Origin: Nymphaea colorata
Taxonomy: Eukaryota > Streptophyta > Magnoliopsida > Nymphaeales > Nymphaeaceae
Length of the DNA stretch: 64,000 bases
Assembly: GCF_008831285.2 (NCBI RefSeq)
Contig: NC_045139.1
Span: forward strand, 30,512,206-30,576,205
Direction: 5' to 3'
Positions 49,671-60,627 of this stretch are shown in pieces. The notes beneath the pieces were generated by a model, which was not told the DNA's origin, made no database searches, and saw only the letters and a program-made list of their open reading frames with translations. Within the stretch, counting starts at the first letter, position 1, and every line of letters begins with the position of its first letter. Position numbers and translations under genes: made by a program.

Positions 49671-49725
49671 AAAATATCCTTTGGGTCCAACTCCACGTGG
49701 CCGCTGATAAAGAGACTGGATATTT
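49671..49725 (-). promoter_or_regulatory. G-box flanked by evening-element-like boxes, promoter of COR27-like A
   Basis: AAAATATCC at 49671-49679, a perfect G-box CACGTG at 49694-49699, and a reverse-oriented AAATATCC at 49718-49725. The G-box lies about 150 bp upstream of the start codon. The same order is conserved upstream of copy B. G-boxes are targets of HY5/PIF-type factors, and AAATATCT-like boxes are clock (evening) elements. Confidence 0.6.
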
Positions 49726-49827
49726 CGGCGTAAAAGTGACTTTTTCGGCCGATTTTTCAGATGTTTACATAAGATCGCTTCAGTTTTATTGTTATTACAT
49801 TTGCAGCCCTCCTTTCTTTATCCGTCA

Positions 49828-50190
49828 ATGGCTGCACACGAGCCCAGCCGAGTTCGAGTTAGGGCAGCTCGACCACAACTCGACTCAGGAAACTTGAGTT
49901 CGAACTCGAGTCAAATTTAATAGGATAATTTTGAACATGATACAATGTCGACTGCAAACTTGGCTTAGCATGTTTAACTCTTTAACTTGTGTTGCTACTC
50001 GGAACTATTCTTTCATTATAATTCAACATCTATTATTTAATCGACTCTAGTTTAGTTTTTACAACTCGAACTAGACTCGTTTATTTGAACTCGAGTTCAA
50101 CCCCTCTATAAATGAGTCAAGCTTAAGTCGAATTTTGACGAGCAAGTTCTAGCCGATCTCAAACTAACTCGATTTATTGTGCATCCCTAC
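49828..50190. mobile_element. Fold-back/MITE-like element, GGCTGCACA termini
   Basis: The left end is GGCTGCACACGAGCCCAGCC. The right end, on the opposite strand, is GGGATGCACAATAAATCGAG. The interior is full of ACTCGAGTTCAAGCTC-type words. It appears related to 19901-20300. It abuts the right edge of duplication copy 1. Confidence 0.55.
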
Positions 50191-51979
50191 TACCCATAGT
50201 CCTTAGGGTTGGTCTTAGAAAGATGTGCCCAGACCGCGTTAAGCTCAACCCGTCCGAGCTCAAACTCGAGCTTGATTAGGGTCCTGTTCGATCCGCCTCA
50301 ACTTGACCCTAAGTCGACGCCAGTCCTACTAACAATGAGATTAGTTCAACTAAATAGTTTTATCAAGGAGTTTGTTTCATTCTTCATTTTCTCGATTATT
50401 TGACAAAAACAAAAATCGCCTTATTGATTTGAGCTTCCTGTAATTAACAGCTAATTTCTCAACAAAGGGAAATAAACTGATTAGTATATAATCAACAAAG
50501 ATAGTTAAACTAATTCATTTGGATTATTTATAATGAGTAGTCAAGTTTTAGTTCATATTTACATACATACGTTTGCATCAAGAACATTAAACATTAAAGA
50601 CAGCAGATAATGTTGCAACAACAGGTTTATAAACCGGTGAAGTTGCTGATTTGGTCAATCGGCCTATTCAATGGTTCAGCTAAAATTGATTGTGAATCGA
50701 TTAAAAGTTTTAAAATTTTGATTGAATGAAAAGAGCAAAAGTATATAAAAGTAACAAAAATTAACACATTCTGAAAATATCATTAAAAATAGCATGAGTT
50801 CATGGTACTCTTGAATCACCCACAAAATCAAATCAGTTTGCCATGGTTTGAATCGGCAAATTTATGCGATTCCGGTCTAACACTGGAGCAAGTACTTGGT
50901 AAGTGTTTTTTTAAGAGTTGTTTGACAGCAAATATATTTTACCAGTGTTTTATGAATCTGTCCAAATATTAAATAAATTCATCCTAAATTCATTCTAGAG
51001 GTGATCCCCCTTTTTTTCTTTTGCTTGGATAACTAAGTTTAGACTTACTATCTTAAAGCATGCCAAGTGGGTTTGTTTCGAAAAATTTTTTATGAACGAT
51101 CTTTTCAAACAAACATGCAGCAACTCGAAGTTCCGAAGGGCGTAGAACAGCTTGTCAAGCAAGCAGCTATGTAAATAACATGTCATCAGTTTAATTTTCA
51201 TAAGTGTTGCTTTCTTAAAATGCAAATAGTGACAAACATGATATACAGTAGGTCCACCCAAGTCTCGGTGCAACACTCAACCCCAAGAGTAAGGGGGCGC
51301 TTCGTCCTCTCATCTAGGTAGTGGGTATATGCCTCCTGTTAACCCGCAACACGAAAGCTATAAGAAGAAGAACTAAAGATGCTAACCATCAATGGTGATT
51401 CATTAATTAATAGCCCCATGAATAACACAAGCTTAACCCTTTTGGTCAATAAAATTAGGTTTGGTTCAATAAAAGACTTTGAGACTTTGATGCAGTTTGT
51501 TGAGTGGGAAATAAAATAGTCTTTGCTTAATATTTTCATTGCTTGGTGAATATCGCGGTCGCATGGAAGTTTATGCATGGTCAAATTAAGGGGTAGCCTC
51601 ATCATACCTTTTGATAGAGATATACACCATGACTCTCTCTTAAATGTCATGTCACATAAAACAATACCCTTTTGTTTTTTCCTTCAAAAGCAAGCTGGGG
51701 TTAGGCAGAACTCTGCCATCAAATTGGAAGGATTACATAAAAAAAAAACAAATGGTTTATGCAAATTAAATGGGAACTGTTGGAGCTTTTGTATTTTCTC
51801 ACAAATTTTTTCCATCATCACGTCAACCTCCCATGTTCTTTGAAAGTCTCCTTCCTTTCTCTTTGTCCTGCGAGACAATGATCGGTTTGAGTGTCGCACT
51901 CATGACGTGTTCATTTTCATAAGTATTAGTCTTTTGATCTGCTGACATGTGTTACACTTGAATTGAAGGGTATATTGCA

Positions 51980-52043
51980 GAACCACTCAGGCTCCAAAGC
52001 AACCCCAAACAAGAACCACACAGGTTCCAAAGCAGCCCCAAAC
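51980..52043. repeat. Two-copy tandem repeat, about 33 bp period
   Basis: GAACCACTCAGGCTCCAAAG, continuing through CAACCCCAAAC, is followed by a near copy GAACCACACAGGTTCCAAAG, continuing through CAGCCCCAAAC. Confidence 0.85.
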
Positions 52044-52429
52044 TCTAAGAACCGCTAAAAAGTAATGACTTTGCCTACCGCTACCTACCAATTTCTTTTC
52101 CTTTATCTAGACCCTTGTTTTTTATTTTATTTTTTTACTTCTCCTATGTGCATATACATAAATTCTTCATGCATAGGATGTAAGCGAAGCAAAAGGTTTT
52201 CTTTCACTCATTTTACTTTCTTCATATTATTATTTCATTTTATATAACTTTGAAGTTTATTAATTTTCTAATACAACTTCGAAATGGCATAGTCAGGCAC
52301 GAACAGGCAACCTGCATGTTCGCCCCTTCCCACTGTCTTGCACGAGGTGCATTTTAGTAATTTAGTAAAATAAAATATTTTGGGCATTAAAAAAACTGCC
52401 CCTGCTTCCCTCTTCCTTTCATTGGCCTT

Positions 52430-52590
52430 AGGGGAGGGGTCTTCTTTTTCAAAGACAAGGGCTTTTTGGTCATTCTGGTCGCTGGACAAAAAGGGTATTT
52501 TGGGTACCCAAATTTTTTTTTGCCCTTTTCTGACCTTTTAGAGTAAGGGTCTCCTAAAGGCAAGGTCTTTTTGGTCGCTCCCGTCGGTGA
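52430..52590. repeat. Imperfect direct repeats
   Basis: The block GGGTCTTCTTTTTCAAAGAC, continuing to GGGCTTTTTGGTC.TTC.GGTCGCTGG, recurs about 110 bp later as GGGTCTCCTAAAGGCAAGGT continuing to CTTTTTGGTCGCTCC. Non-coding as far as I can see. Confidence 0.55.
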
Positions 52591-54339
52591 AGATATTACC
52601 AACTTCGGGCTGGGAAGGCAAACTGAACGGCTAAGTACTGCACTCTGCTGCTAACAGGAAGTGATCATATGCATCTTCTGATTAGAAGTTTCGACTAATG
52701 GGGTTTGTGTGCATATGCTACCGGATCAGCCTCAAGCAAAATAATGTAAATGTTTCCAACTTGAATTTAGATTTTAGATCAAATGCTTTATACCTAAATA
52801 TTTTGCAGAACAATTTTAGGATTTGATTCTACCACCGATCTATAACTTCATCAGAACAAAGCAGAAGTATGGTACATGTAAGTTTTGAGCATTTGGTTTA
52901 GATACTTCCGAAACGCTATGGAACAAATTCAGGGATCTGAAATGAAATAACTGTTATTGAATGAATACTGTGCATTTTATCTAAAAGAAAACCAGGCGTG
53001 CACCTTTTACCTTTTAGCAGTAGCATCAGAAGATTCAGAACCACTTGAGTAAAGCCTTTTTCATTGTTGTTATAGTTGAAGTAGAAAATTCAGTCATGAA
53101 CCTAAAGCTGTGGCAACTTCATTCTAATTTTTTAGATCGAAAGCAGGATCTTTTGTAACTAGCTGTTCCTTTTCTTTTTTGTCTTTTGTTATCGTTTTTT
53201 TCTGGAAAAGCCATTGCGGTTGACAAGAGATGAAAGGAGCAATTCACTATTGCAGGCGGCAGCTAGTGAATATATATCATGCACTTGGATATTCAACACA
53301 ATGGTGAGACTTCATTGCACATAAAGTATCTAGGGCCCCTGATAGAGAACCATGAACTAGATTATTATTCAGTCCTTTTCATGCGTCTCTACTCTCTATG
53401 TGTCTTTGTAGATTTATTAGCTTATCTAACAGAGTTATTGAGTGGTCTTAATCTCGCTCCAATCATATTCAGGTTATCCTGGTTTTTATTGAATTATTGA
53501 AAGTGATCAGAAGATTTTGTACTAGTAAAAAACACAACTACGTTCTCAATATTGACCAAAAAATATGCCTAGAAATTTCGCTTATAAATCAAATTAAGTT
53601 GCGATTAGGATTTTGTGCAGCAACTGCCATTCTGCCTGCAAATTTCAGATTTTGTTTTGTTAAACAGCAAACCGATTGTTTTTCTAGCATTGCAATTTGG
53701 ATTGATGACAAATGAAGTTAACTCACAGACGAACAGAGCACAAAGTTAAGTAGATTGGAGTTAGGGGAGCTCTACCAGATTACACCGAGAGATAAACCTC
53801 AGATCTGGATCCCTGCCCTCCATCATGAAGGCCTTAAATCTGTTCATGGAAACCCATAACATAGTGAATAGACCTTTTGCTTATCTGGTTCTTTGCATTT
53901 TATCATTTTCTTAATATTTCATCCTTATTTACTAAGTATATGTGCACAAACAGATGCACATGAATGTTCCTAGTTTGGTGTGCTTAGGGTGCCAGCAAAA
54001 CCAATTGACAAGGAATTACGGCAAATTAGCCGTCAAATTATTACTAGAATCAACATGAAAAGGTACGCAAAAAACTAAGTGCAGATTTTAGTGACAAAGT
54101 TACAGTTTTCATATCAAACTGTTCACTAGGAACTGAAGGTATAATAACATCCAGATGAAAGCCATCAACCAAGCCACTAAGCAATAAATTGCTTTTTACC
54201 ACTTTCATGCCTTGCTCATAAAGAAAGGAAACAGAAAAAGAAGAATATCGACCTTTTTATTATTGCAAAATTGACGGTTGCTATTTCAAGCCATTTGTGT
54301 CAAATTTGTTTGAAGCCAAAATATTTTGGTCATTTGGTG

Positions 54340-54535
54340 GGACATAATGAGCAGTAACTGCAATCCATAAGCCTGGAAAGCTGCAAACTATCCTTCCAGA
54401 TGGGAAGTCTATATCCATGGACCACTGAACATGCAGTTCATCCAACAGGGCAATTAGATCATGATTCCCAGCCCATTAGTTATCCAACATTTTGTAGGCT
54501 TGCTCAAGCCTGTTTTGCTTCTGAAGAATCTCTTA
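54340..54535 (-). pseudogene. Possible gene fragment of unknown family
   Basis: One minus-strand frame reads QKQNRLEQAYKMLDN, a stop, then HDLIALLDELHVQWSMDIDF and PSGRIVCSFPGLWIAVTAHY. Its amino-acid composition looks like a folded protein, unlike the surrounding AT-rich noise. It lacks a start codon, contains a stop and has no recognisable neighbours or splice partners. I do not recognise the family. It could be a relic of a captured exon or chance. Confidence 0.25.
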
Positions 54536-57164
54536 GCTATTTGGGTTTAAGGTTGGCAGATTGAAACATTTTGAGTCTTGATAGAATAGGGGCTTCATTA
54601 TTTATATTCCTCGGGCAATTTGATTCAGCAAATGAACCAGTAAAATTTAACTAAAAAACTGGACAAAGAATCTCAATCGAATCCAAGAAATGTTCATCAA
54701 ATTGCAAAGTATACCAAGAAAGCTAGTTTTTGTGCACTAAAAAAAACACCATTGCAGACTCAACTGAAACAACAGAGTGCACTTGACTGTGATTTTAAGT
54801 ACAATGGTTGAACTGCGAGGAGCGCCCATTAAAACTTGAGCGGGGGATATGCTTTTATTCTTGCAACGATTTAGAGTGTTTGCATTGTAGGTAGAGTCAA
54901 GTAATTTATCTTTTCTTGTTGCTGTCCTTACAGTCAACTAAGGCTCCAAACAAACTAAGATTTGGCTGCTTGCAAGTGGAATCTTGATTACAGGTTTACC
55001 TGTGCTTTCATTTATCAGAGCAGATAGAAATTTCTAAGAGGACTGGCGTTTAATCAGAACTTAAGCAGATCTCATATAAAGAACAGGAAGGAACAACACT
55101 GTGGCAACATGCTGTCCCTTACTGAAAAAGAGAACCTATGAAGAACGATGGCGAAACCTCCAACTATGCTACCCCCAAGCATAATTACCACAGTATGTGT
55201 GTGTCTACAGAAAAAATGCATAAGCAACAGCACGGCAGGCCTTGATGTGTTTCTCAAGTTGTCAAAGAGGGAAAACCACGGGGAGAATTATTAAAGGAGC
55301 TTTGAAACAATCTACAGAGAGGAGAACCTAAATATTACCTTGCCATGTGCACCTGAATCCCTGATTATGTGAATTCACCATGAAGGCACTTAGTACGACT
55401 TGAACTTCCAATCGCCATTCAAATTCCCAGTATTGTGTACCTTGTCATCAGCTGAGATCTCTTTTATCTTATTTTTTTCTTCATCAATACAGAAGGTGAT
55501 TTTAGGCCCAGTATATATAGCAGATACTTTTCAAGAAAACTATTATACTATGCTGCAATATTATTAAGATAGAACCAGTTACTGAAGGTAAGAATTTGTG
55601 TTGATCAAAACATCTGATAAACCACCTGAACTTCAATGAGTCAATCAGTTAGACAATGTCAATCGATAACCCAACCTGCATATTGGTTATTAAGCGGAAC
55701 ATAAACTCTCCACCACATGATATATGTATAAAAATCAAATAATTTTCAGTGTACTTCACATCAGCCAGATTCCATCTGGCCAGGAAAGAAAACTTTGCTG
55801 CAGTTTGAAGTACTTGAATTGATATTTGTCATTATCAATGCAATGAATCAATCAGGAAGCACATGCAATGCCAGAACGATGAAGTCTAATTCTCAAGAAG
55901 GTCAAAAACGTCAAGTCAGAAAGGCTCCACCGTGCCACGAATGAAATTGCTTCCATGAAAAGGTATGTTTCCTGCGTTTAGCTGTGAACGAAAGGGAAGG
56001 CAGCTACAAAAACCATCAGAAACTTGGGATAATATTTCCAGTCGATGCTTTGCCAATTTGAAATGGTCAATGCCAACTGCTAGAGTCTGGATTTAAGACG
56101 TTCAAGATGAACAAAGTCAGCAGTTCAGTACCTTCCGTCTTTCTTGGCATAATCTTGTAGAGGTCTGCCTAAGTCCTTGCCTGTCTAGAAAAAGAAACCA
56201 ACCCATCTGATCTGGCAAAGCCCTTTTTGACGTAGTAAACCAGTAGTACCACATAGGCGTGCGCTTGCATGGTTTATGTTAGACAGAGTTTAGAGAACAT
56301 TTTGATGATGCTAAAAGCCTGGTCCAGGTGACCAGCAAATATCCATGTTAAGAGGGTAATTGAAGGGTCAAAATAATTACTACAAAAGGTTTACTTACAA
56401 CTGTTCTTTCTAGTGATGCAGTTGTCAGCTACACAACTAATGGAACTATTTTTCTCTTTTCTTTTCTCTTGTTGTTTTGTGGCTAGAAATAACTTATATC
56501 AATGCTCGTTACCTTTGCAGAATCTCTTAAGTACATCATTGTGTCTGTCACTAAATATCTGGTTTCAAGGACTTGTCATGCTGCAAAATTGCTAAATAGC
56601 TAGTGTCGGTTGCTTTATTGCTGGGAATAATTGGTGTGTCCTAATATTAGAGTGTCCACAGAATTTTGATCATGTTCATTTTACGAAAGAACAAAAGCGG
56701 CAAGTTATTGAAATTGATTAATGAAATGCAAGTGATTAGATGTGTTGGTACGTGCAAAAGGAACGGATCCACAGTGGGTTTTACAATATTGGCTCTGCAG
56801 AATCTCATCTGAATCCAACTCTGTATTTATTGAGCAGAGCAGATCTGAGCATCATCCACTGATACTCTCAATGTGAAGCATTCGTTCCTAAATAGGCAAT
56901 ATTGAGATGGTTTTCTTTTTATTTCATAAAAATAATGTGTAAGCAGTTATCTACTGCCTTGGCCTGCTCGTCAGGCTATGCCGAGGCAGTGTCGCCCGAC
57001 GGCTGCCCAGGCCACTGCTATGGCCGCATGGCCTTGGACGATGAAGCTGGCAGCAATTCAGTGTGACTTCAAATTGTGGCCTTCACAGCTAGACGAAAAT
57101 TGTTCTCATGGAACCCTCTACCAAGGTGGTGGCAGCTATGACTCCTATCCCTTTCACTCATAAC

Positions 57165-57546
57165 TGTGAGGAGCCCGCTCACTGAATCTCAAATTAAAGG
57201 TTTTCATTAAATTAAATTTTGGATTTACAATATTGGTTTCTTGATATCTCTCACTGGCTTTAACCGCATGCTGAGATAACGGGGAATCCTAACAGGCTGG
57301 CTATAAAACTCAACACTATACACTTTATGGGTTGATCGAGAGATTGCCCTGTTTGTGCTTCATAGAAGCGAACCCGCAAATTTTCTGCTTCTATTTATCT
57401 CTCTTTGTTCTCTTGTTCAGTTGTTGCTGCTACCTGCTGCTTTTGGTGCTTCTACTGTTCGTGCGCTCATCCTAGAGACTCCGTTGGTGAACTTGCTGAG
57501 GAAATAGAAGGGACCGCAAGCGCCTTCCGCTGCAAAAACTCCAACA
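57165..57546 (+). repeat. Copia-like 5' LTR
   Basis: TGTGAGG..CCAACA ends, about 382 bp. Its 3' terminal sequence resembles that of the solo LTR at 20313-20651 (minus strand). The primer site-like TTATCAGAGC follows directly. Confidence 0.55.
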
Positions 57547-59164
57547 ATGTTATCAGAGCTGGTTATCGAACCTGAAAAACAAACTAGCAAACCAGTGAGT
57601 CAATCTAACCTTTGTGAAGACTGCTAATAACAAGAGTAGTTATCGAACCTGAAAAACAAACTAGCAAACAATGTTATCTTGTGTGTGCTTGATATGCACA
57701 GCAAGAGTATTCCTTTATCCTACCATTATGATATGTTAAAGCATGTTGCTAAGCAAGGTTTTCTTTGAGGATAAATTTTGTTCATGATGTGTAAGGTAAT
57801 ACTCTTAAATATAATGACAACCACATTAACTTTATCCATGTCAATATCCTCGATGATATATAATGCATGTCAAAATGCAGATCTAGAAAATGAAGAATAT
57901 GTTTGCAAATGCATATGTATCAATACCCAAATAAAAGAAGGGTTTATGATGTTTTTATGTATGAGATGGAATTATTTCAAGAGTCTAAATATAGTGGTCC
58001 TATTGAAGATCAAGTTTGATCTATTTGATATTTTAATAAGCAATCAGGCTATGAATTGGTTGAGGATCAGTTTGGCAATAGATCAACTAAACCTTATTAG
58101 CGAATTTAATGATCATCTTGTAGATTTATTTATAGATCAATTAAGGAAATAACCAACTAAGTTCAACTTCTCTATTATTTAAACATTGATAGTTATGACT
58201 ATACTTAAATTGTTGTTCTATACATTTGCTAGTGTAGCTATGTTTTGTCCTTGATGAAATACTTGATAAATCTGACATCTCAGTAAAGCGATTTATTTGC
58301 ATGTTAATGACCTATATATTTGGTCATGAAAATTACTTTATAAATGGTGAGTTAAATGAAATACTTTTTATGAAATGGTATATTGATAAAGACTATACAA
58401 GATGAAAAATACTTCTTTTAGATAGTCGCAATAAAGACCAAGTGTACCAATCAAGTAGATGGTTTTGTAAACATTTGAAAAGTAGGAGCATGTTTGAATA
58501 TCATTGTTATAATATGATTATGTATTTGCATGAGATTAGAATGAATGTTTTGAAAATATTTGGAACTCCTATTGTTACAGGAGTTGAGTAATTGTTTTTT
58601 GTGAAAAACAATAAAGGAAAAATATACCCTTTGTTTTGTTGGAAGTTTAATACATGTTATGTCATGTGCAAGTCTTGTTGCAAGCTTTCTAATTGGTCTT
58701 CTCATTCAATATTAAGAACATTAGGTCTGCCTCTTGACAAGGTAGTTGAAGAGTATTTTGAAACAAAAGATATATTTATGAGATTGTTTGTATGCTCATA
58801 AAAAGATTTTTTGATAATGAATACCCTTAAAGTATTCCGGTGCATGTTACAATGGAGAGAAAGTTACGTGCGGCGTGCATAGTGAAAGAGAGAAGGATAT
58901 TTTGGTAATTTATTAAAAATGTCCTCCATAGTCTTTCTATCTTCTATTTTTATTTTCTATTTATAAAAACTTTTCTTTTTCAATGTAAATTAAAGGTATT
59001 TTAGTTATTAGTTATATTGAAGTATGAAAATTTATGCACCAGTATGACACATATATACGTTACAACGAGGAAACCTTCACATGAGTTACGTTGGAAAACT
59101 AATGCCTAGAAAACTTGGTAACTAAGAATTAAGGAAGCCCACGATAAGAGCATGTGCAAGAGTG
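57165..59164 (+). mobile_element. Inserted segment with copia-type LTR in duplication copy 2
   Basis: Relative to copy 1, this 2.0 kb block is extra. It is bracketed by ATAAC at 57160-57164 and 59165-59169, while copy 1 has a single ATAAC at the aligned place. The left part (57165-57546) begins TGTGAGGAGCCCGCTC and ends ACTCCAACA, followed by a Met-tRNA primer site-like TGTTATCAGAGCTGG. That is the layout of a copia 5' LTR. A 124-codon forward frame at 57778-58152 and another at 58592-58801 show no recognised domain. No 3' LTR is visible and the right end lacks CA, so the element is truncated or rearranged. Confidence 0.55.
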
Positions 59165-60627
59165 ATAACAACACGAACAAAAATCACGACCACGAGCAAG
59201 CTGTTCAGGGAATGTGCTGTTCAAGGGCATCGCGGGTGTGAGATTTCAGAATTTGACAAAAGCGGGTAGAGATTTCACAACGCATTTAGAGTTTTGAGAA
59301 AAATGCATTTACACCTTTAACCAATAAAACTGTGCAGTGAACTGCTTTGCTTCAATATTTCTGCCGCCAAAGAGATATCACAAATGTTTTCATGGTGCCT
59401 CCTGATGAAAAAGAGCTCTTAACAAGTCTGAAAAAGAACTAAATTGTCTGTTTTCCTCTGTGTCAGTGCCCGCTTGCACCAATGGTTTAGAGTTGGGTCA
59501 GTTGCAGACTACAGCTAATTTAACATTGATTGGTGGGACTTGGAGTTGTATGAAGACAAGGCAATTCCGAGTTCTTGTGGAAAGCTTCTTTTGAAATCTT
59601 AGATCTTGAAAGTTGCTTACTAGTCTTTCCTCTCGTTAGTCGTAAGAACAAAATGTTGAGACTCGACTCGGGTGCCGTTTTCTCATGTGAGAAACAAAAA
59701 CAATCTGCTGATATATTAAAAGCCAATTAATTGTGAAGAAAATTTTCTTGAACTCGACAAAAAAAATTAACATTTTACACTGTTTACGCTGGTTTAAGTT
59801 TGTTTGTTCAACATTTTACAAGACCAGATTAAAAGCTTTAACTAATAATCCTTTACCGAATCCTCGGTCTAATTTCTCACTTGTCATGCATGCACCAACA
59901 TTTTAGTATGATCTTGTAGCATATATATATTGCCAGACATAGGCCATGGCCAATCCACAACGGTACTGGGCCATCATGCATTATTTAAGAACATGCGGGA
60001 TTTGAAATGACAGAAATGCCCTTATTCTTAAAATTACCGAATTACCCTTTTCCAAAAAAAAAAAAGATTAAAAGTACCCTTCACACGTCGAGATCAGACC
60101 GATCTTTTGCCTGATGCTTCAAGCTCCGTGGCCTTTGAAAAGATATTTTGGCACCAAACTCTTTTAATAAAACTGTTAGCTAGATATTCCAGATAGATTA
60201 ACCATGGTTAGATGCAGTGATGTACAGCAAAAGTGTCAAAGTATCCAAAGGCGGTAAGTGGAATGAGAAAGAATGCACTTTTCCAAACCAAAAGCAAAAA
60301 GTGACATTCTATGCGAATCTCAACCATGAAATTACTTTAGATATTTTTCACTTTTCAAGTAATTGAAAGATGGGTGACGCATGCAGCACTGGCGCTTTTT
60401 TTTTTGAGATATCAGGCAAAAAGGATAGCTTCTGAATAGACTTTTAGCTACTAAAGCAGCAAGTTTTCTTTTGACTACCTAGAAACTCAGGCTACGCAAT
60501 AGTAGAGAAAAGAAACAAGGAAAGCTGTAAGAACCACAATCGCGGTGAACCAACTTCTTGTTCAATCAATTGACTAAGATCAAGATACTCTGACATGGCC
60601 TCAACCACAGTTACTAAATTTTGTGTC

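Larger units (their letters stand above)
43258..49820. repeat. Segmental duplication, copy 1 (contains COR27-like gene A)
   Basis: Aligns by eye, in direct orientation, with 56092-63460. The left edge is shared through TTTAAGACGTTCAAGATGAA. Other anchors are ATTAACCATGGTTAGAT (about 45946 and 60198), GTGTCAAAGTATCCAAAGGC, GTTAAAACTATACCTGCTGT (about 47981 and 61749), and CAGATGTTTACATAA (about 49757 and 63404). Divergence is substantial, with many indels, so this is not a recent assembly artefact. Outside the COR27-like exons (43258-46516) I see no gene. Confidence 0.85.
50191..56091. other. Unique spacer between duplication copies, no gene recognised
   Basis: AT-rich sequence without a supported gene. 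It holds a two-unit tandem repeat at 51980-52043 and imperfect direct repeats at 52430-52590. A minus-strand stretch at 54340-54535 translates to protein-like sequence with one stop (listed as a possible pseudogene). Patches near 50940 resemble MITE interiors at 4381 and 9740. Confidence 0.5.

Noticed and set aside
52268-52602. Two overlapping minus-strand frames with KKPLSLKKK-type sequence
   Set aside because: Caused by the imperfect direct repeats at 52430-52590. No domain and no conservation signal.
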